Of a stretch of DNA of 64,000 nt, positions 61,497 through 64,000 are shown in pieces. The stretch comes from Kiritimatiellota bacterium. Its GTDB lineage: Bacteria; Verrucomicrobiota; Kiritimatiellia; JAAZAB01. Made by a program: the position numbers and the translations under genes. The stretch covers positions 25,652 to 89,651 of the forward strand of contig JAPLSY010000074.1 in assembly GCA_026398415.1 (NCBI GenBank). Reading direction: 5' to 3'. The number at the start of each line of letters is the position of its first letter. Position 1 is the first letter of the stretch. The notes beneath the pieces were generated by a model, which ran no database searches, was not told the DNA's origin, and was given only the letters and a program-made list of their open reading frames with translations.

Positions 61497-61590
61497 CGGC
61501 GCAAGGCGAGATCCTGTCCACGTTTGCCACCGGTTATACTTGACGCCTCCAGATGACCGCCCCCCGCATTTCCTGCGCATTAATCCTAAT

Positions 61591-61610
61591 ATCCGTTCGT
61601 GCGGCCGTCA
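61591..61610. promoter_or_regulatory. GTTCGTGCGGCCGTCA motif, upstream copy 1
   Basis: ATCCGTTCGTGCGGCCGTCA lies upstream of the PaaX-like gene. The same 16-base core occurs at 62777-62792 and, inverted, at 61702-61717. Confidence 0.45.
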
Positions 61611-61701
61611 TGATAGAAATGATAACGGATTCACTGGCCTCGCCAAAAAACGACTTTGTTCAAAGGACTACATCCTCCTGAATATTATGCTGTTTTCCGT
61701 A

Positions 61702-61724
61702 TTGACGGCCGCACAAACAGATGT
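61702..61724. promoter_or_regulatory. GCGGCCGTCA motif, inverted copy 2
   Basis: TTGACGGCCGCACAAACAGATGT, read on the other strand, matches ACATCCGTTCGTGCGGCCGTCA of the downstream copy at 19 of 22 positions. It lies 84 bases before the PaaX-like start. Confidence 0.45.
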
Positions 61725-61808
61725 AATATGGAAACAATGATTGTGATATGCAGATATAATCACACATAAAATGGCAATTGCATGAACGACTTGTAAGGAG
61801 AATGTGTT

Positions 61809-62618
61809 ATGTGGCAGTGGTTTGATCATCCGGGATTCAGTCTACCGGTGGTCCGTCGTCGGCTGGGTGAGGAATTGCTTGACCTCCTGCAAATGACGGC
61901 CGAACTGCTGGCGACCCAAGGCCGCTCCTTTATGTGGAACCGCTCCTTTCCAAGCACCCTGGCTTATGACGGAGCGCGTCGGCGATTATGCCAGACGGGC
62001 TTGGTGGCCTACCGGCGCGGGGCTGGCAAAGAACCGATATTACGCCTGACCGTCAAAGGCGAGCGCGCCACAGATGATATCTTTCATCCGGAACGCTGGT
62101 GGCAACGGCGCTGGCCGGGAATCTGGTATTTAATGGTCTACGACATTCCCGAGACACAGCGGAGCTATCGGAATGTTTTACGGCAGTTCTTGCGCCGATT
62201 GCGAATTGGGCGTCTGCAGGGGAGCGTTTGGATCACGTCCCGCGATATCCGACCGGAATACGATGATCTGGTGAAGGCAGCGGGAATTAAATCTTATGCC
62301 TATCTCTTCGAGGCGCGCACCGTGCTGGGATTGCCCACGGAGCAGGTAGTGCGCTCGGCCTGGCCCACGGATTTGCTGGAACAGTGTCAGCAGTGGTATT
62401 GCGAGAATGCACAACGAAATTGGAATGCCCTGCGATTGACACAATTACCGCAAAAATCGTTATGGGTTTACGCCCGGGAGACAAACCGAGCATTCCGGGC
62501 AGTCATGGCTCTGGATCCATTGTTGCCCAAAGCTTTATGGCCGGACGGATACCGTGGGGCGGAGGTTATCGCCTGGCATCGGCGCTTGCTGGGGGAGCTG
62601 GCCCGCAAGCTCGAATGA
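61809..62618 (+). CDS. PaaX-like transcriptional regulator with Cas2-like domain
   Basis: A 269-residue protein. The N-terminal winged-helix-like part (LDLLQMTAELLATQ, AYDGARRRLCQTGLV) is followed by RWPGIWYLMVYDIPETQRSYRNVLRQFLRRLRIGRLQGSVWITSRD, the Cas2-like ferredoxin fold of PaaX_M, and a PaaX_C-type end (PLLPKALWPDGYRG). PaaX represses phenylacetate genes in other bacteria; no such genes are here, so the regulon is unknown. AAGGAG precedes the ATG by 8 bases. A repeated GC-rich motif flanks the gene on both sides, consistent with autoregulation, which is inference. No CRISPR array or cas1 is nearby. Confidence 0.8.
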   Translation: MWQWFDHPGFSLPVVRRRLGEELLDLLQMTAELLATQGRSFMWNRSFPSTLAYDGARRRLCQTGLVAYRRGAGKEPILRLTVKGERATDDIFHPERWWQRRWPGIWYLMVYDIPETQRSYRNVLRQFLRRLRIGRLQGSVWITSRDIRPEYDDLVKAAGIKSYAYLFEARTVLGLPTEQVVRSAWPTDLLEQCQQWYCENAQRNWNALRLTQLPQKSLWVYARETNRAFRAVMALDPLLPKALWPDGYRGAEVIAWHRRLLGELARKLE

Positions 62619-62855
62619 GCACTAACCGGGACATTTCACATTTGGCGTGAAATGTCCGCCCTTCCCTTCGACTGGTTCGACTACACTCACAACAGGTTCG
62701 CTCAGGGCAGGCGGGCTTCGACTCCGGCCTCTGGGCCTGCGCTCAGGATTACGCCCAGGCTAACAACCTAACATCCGTTCGTGCGGCCGTCAAAACAGAT
62801 GTGAGAAAGAAACACCTCCGCATTCATGGGAAAAGGTAGTTTTATAACCGACTCA
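62619..62855. other. 237-bp gap with a CTTCGACT repeat tract and motif copy 3
   Basis: The left part has CCCTTCGACTGG...GCTCAGGGCAGGC, a segment with inverted and direct copies of the words TTCGACT and CTCAGG (about 62658-62753). The right part holds the PaaX-flanking motif at 62771-62802. No gene is seen. Confidence 0.5.
62771..62802. promoter_or_regulatory. Palindromic copy 3 of the GCGGCCG motif, downstream of the PaaX-like gene
   Basis: ACATCCGTTCGTGCGG and CCGTCAAAACAGATGT form a 32-base imperfect palindrome (11 of 16 pairs), sharing its core with the two upstream copies at 61591-61610 and 61702-61724. Confidence 0.45.
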
Positions 62856-64000
62856 TTAAGGCAGGACCCAGAGTTGGGGCGCCATCATGAAGGGCTCTTT
62901 GAAAGGTGTAGCCAAGACCGAAGGCTCATTTTCCAATGTCAGCATGGCGGACCAGGCGATCCCATTGTGCCAGGAAAAGTCGTACCGCGAATTGCCGTTA
63001 TCAAAGAACACTGCTAAAATCTTGCCGTCTCCGGTTCTGCGTGTCTGAACCGTAGCTTTCGCAACCGTGTCCACATTGACCGCGGTAGACCAAGTGGCGC
63101 CGGAGGGGTCCGTAGCATGCTGGAAACGAGCGCGATTATTATTGCTGTAGGGTATTATTGCATGGCCCGCGTTGGTGGAAATGGTCTCAAACTGTCCCTG
63201 AAAGCACCGGTCGGCAATGGCATATCCCGCGCTCAGCGTGTAGGATGTCGTCCAGTTTGATCCGTTCCAGAAAAGCTTGCCGATATTAACGTCATGATCA
63301 ATATAGGTCAGGAGCAATTTGTCCGAATTGGGGTCGTTGACAAGAAACCCCTGCTCGAGGTGATCACCTATGGTATTCGTTCTTTCACTGCTCCAGACTA
63401 ATCCATTCCAACTGCTCCATTTGGAACCAGCGGTGGTATTAGCCGTCGCTCCATTTCCGGAAACAATGATGGCCTGGCTACCGCTGGTTTCATATTCCAC
63501 GGCCATGCATTCGTAGTTCGTACCAGACGACAGGGCGGCAGGCAGTTTATTACTTCCCCACGCATCGCCGTTCCAGACTTGGGCGGTGTAGTTACTTCGG
63601 GCATTCTGAACCATCACGATAATCTCATCGGAAACGGGATCCGAGGCGAGTTTTACCCACAAGACATTTGTGGAAATACTAAGGTTCGAAGGCCCGGTCC
63701 ACGCGGCGCCGTTCCAGATAGACCAGGTAACAGTGGTGGGATTGGCGGCCACGACCATGGCATCACCGGAAAGGGTCTCGTAGGCAATATCCACACCGCG
63801 GAATCTGGCGTTGGGCACATTGGTTATCGTCTTGAGATTGCCCCAACTTCCGTTAGTGAACACCTGGGCCTTGACTGCTCGGGTTGTGTCCAGGGTGACG
63901 GCAATGTATTCGTCTCTCCGCGGGCAGGCTTTAACAACCACCCAATTGATGTTTGGCGTTCCGACACTTACCGCATTGGATGGCGACGACCAGTTAGTAC
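62856..64000 (-). CDS. C-terminal part of a large repetitive surface-type protein (start outside window)
   Basis: The frame stays open to the right edge; the codons before the first in-window GTG at 63941 read TNWSSPSNAVSVGT, so the protein extends further. The visible 381 residues consist of repeats of about 45-60 residues, each holding an aromatic NG-x-W segment such as VWNGDAWGS, SWNGLVWSS, FWNGSNWTT or SWHNGIAWSA, and DPVSDEIIV or DPNSDKLLL linkers. This suggests a beta-propeller or similar solenoid on the outside of the cell. I do not recognise a catalytic domain. The first part, possibly with a signal peptide, is missing. Confidence 0.7.
   Translation of the reverse strand, partial: TNWSSPSNAVSVGTPNINWVVVKACPRRDEYIAVTLDTTRAVKAQVFTNGSWGNLKTITNVPNARFRGVDIAYETLSGDAMVVAANPTTVTWSIWNGAAWTGPSNLSISTNVLWVKLASDPVSDEIIVMVQNARSNYTAQVWNGDAWGSNKLPAALSSGTNYECMAVEYETSGSQAIIVSGNGATANTTAGSKWSSWNGLVWSSERTNTIGDHLEQGFLVNDPNSDKLLLTYIDHDVNIGKLFWNGSNWTTSYTLSAGYAIADRCFQGQFETISTNAGHAIIPYSNNNRARFQHATDPSGATWSTAVNVDTVAKATVQTRRTGDGKILAVFFDNGNSRYDFSWHNGIAWSAMLTLENEPSVLATPFKEPFMMAPQLWVLP

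Noticed and set aside
61462..61740. 92-residue open frame between the lipoprotein and PaaX-like genes
   Set aside because: It overlaps the lipoprotein end, contains the repeated GCGGCCG motif, and has no Shine-Dalgarno or recognisable features.
61809..62618. CRISPR Cas2 nuclease
   Set aside because: The Cas2-like part is embedded in a longer PaaX-type protein with winged-helix and PaaX_C parts, and no array or cas1 is present.

Overview
The window looks like a chromosomal segment of a Gram-negative bacterium: it encodes LPS/O-antigen sugar enzymes, an outer-membrane secretin, apolipoprotein N-acyltransferase, lipoproteins and a porin. The exact taxon is an inference. Tandem FG-GAP repeats of the DYDGDG type, a DUF2961/GH172 protein, a PaaX/Cas2-like regulator, an archaeal/eukaryotic-type prolyl-tRNA synthetase and a heavy load of short dispersed palindromic repeats together suggest the PVC group (Kiritimatiellota or Verrucomicrobiota). 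No rRNA genes, CRISPR arrays, transposases or phage genes were found.

Layout. (a) 1-31251 is a surface-polysaccharide locus. It opens with the tail of a radical SAM protein, then a GDP-fucose-synthase-like reductase and a GT2 glycosyltransferase. Next is a CDP-sugar cassette (rfbF, a four-helix-bundle protein, rfbG, and an rfbH with an extra MazF/PemK-like N-terminal domain). A tightly coupled, AT-rich run at 7642-14144 holds three radical SAM enzymes, a GDP-mannose-hydrolase-like Nudix protein, a methyltransferase and an epimerase. It continues at 14141-18158 into a NeuB-cupin fusion, a HAD phosphatase and a thiamine-diphosphate enzyme. Glycosyltransferases, methyltransferases and a GH172-type secreted protein follow. 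The reverse strand at 24540-31251 carries a glycosyltransferase, an epimerase, a ColD-type dehydratase, a GHMP sugar kinase, a flippase and a short nucleotide-sugar dehydrogenase. An unexplained two-gene unit with a minimal nucleotidyltransferase lies at 23388-24475. (b) 31268-36549 holds aconitase, tRNA-Thr(UGU) and a secreted serine hydrolase with six FG-GAP repeats, the last with a clear promoter. (c) 36560-51921 (reverse strand) holds secA, lnt, acylphosphatase, rnr, a ferredoxin, the pilM-N-O-P-Q alignment set with an extra Ig-like lipoprotein, and a degenerate hybrid histidine kinase. (d) 52043-59147 is a five-gene forward run: Ser/Thr kinase, AspT-type antiporter, aspartate 4-decarboxylase, periplasmic asparaginase and a DcaP-like porin. 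(e) 59227-64000 holds proS, a lipoprotein, a PaaX-like regulator flanked by a repeated GC-rich motif, and the end of a large repetitive protein.

How the genes fit together. The rfbFGH products would make CDP-4-keto-6-deoxyglucose and start its C3 deoxygenation, and the ThDP enzyme could add a two-carbon branch to such a sugar. The NeuB-like synthase and HAD enzyme look like consecutive steps of a nonulosonate-type route. The asparaginase, AspT and AspD genes would form an Asn to Asp to Ala route in which Asp/Ala exchange plus decarboxylation generates proton-motive force. Two less expected signals are the domain fusions in sugar enzymes and the repeated occurrence of short dispersed repeats inside coding sequences at linkers and C-termini (aconitase, flippase, histidine kinase, secretin, SecA, serine hydrolase).
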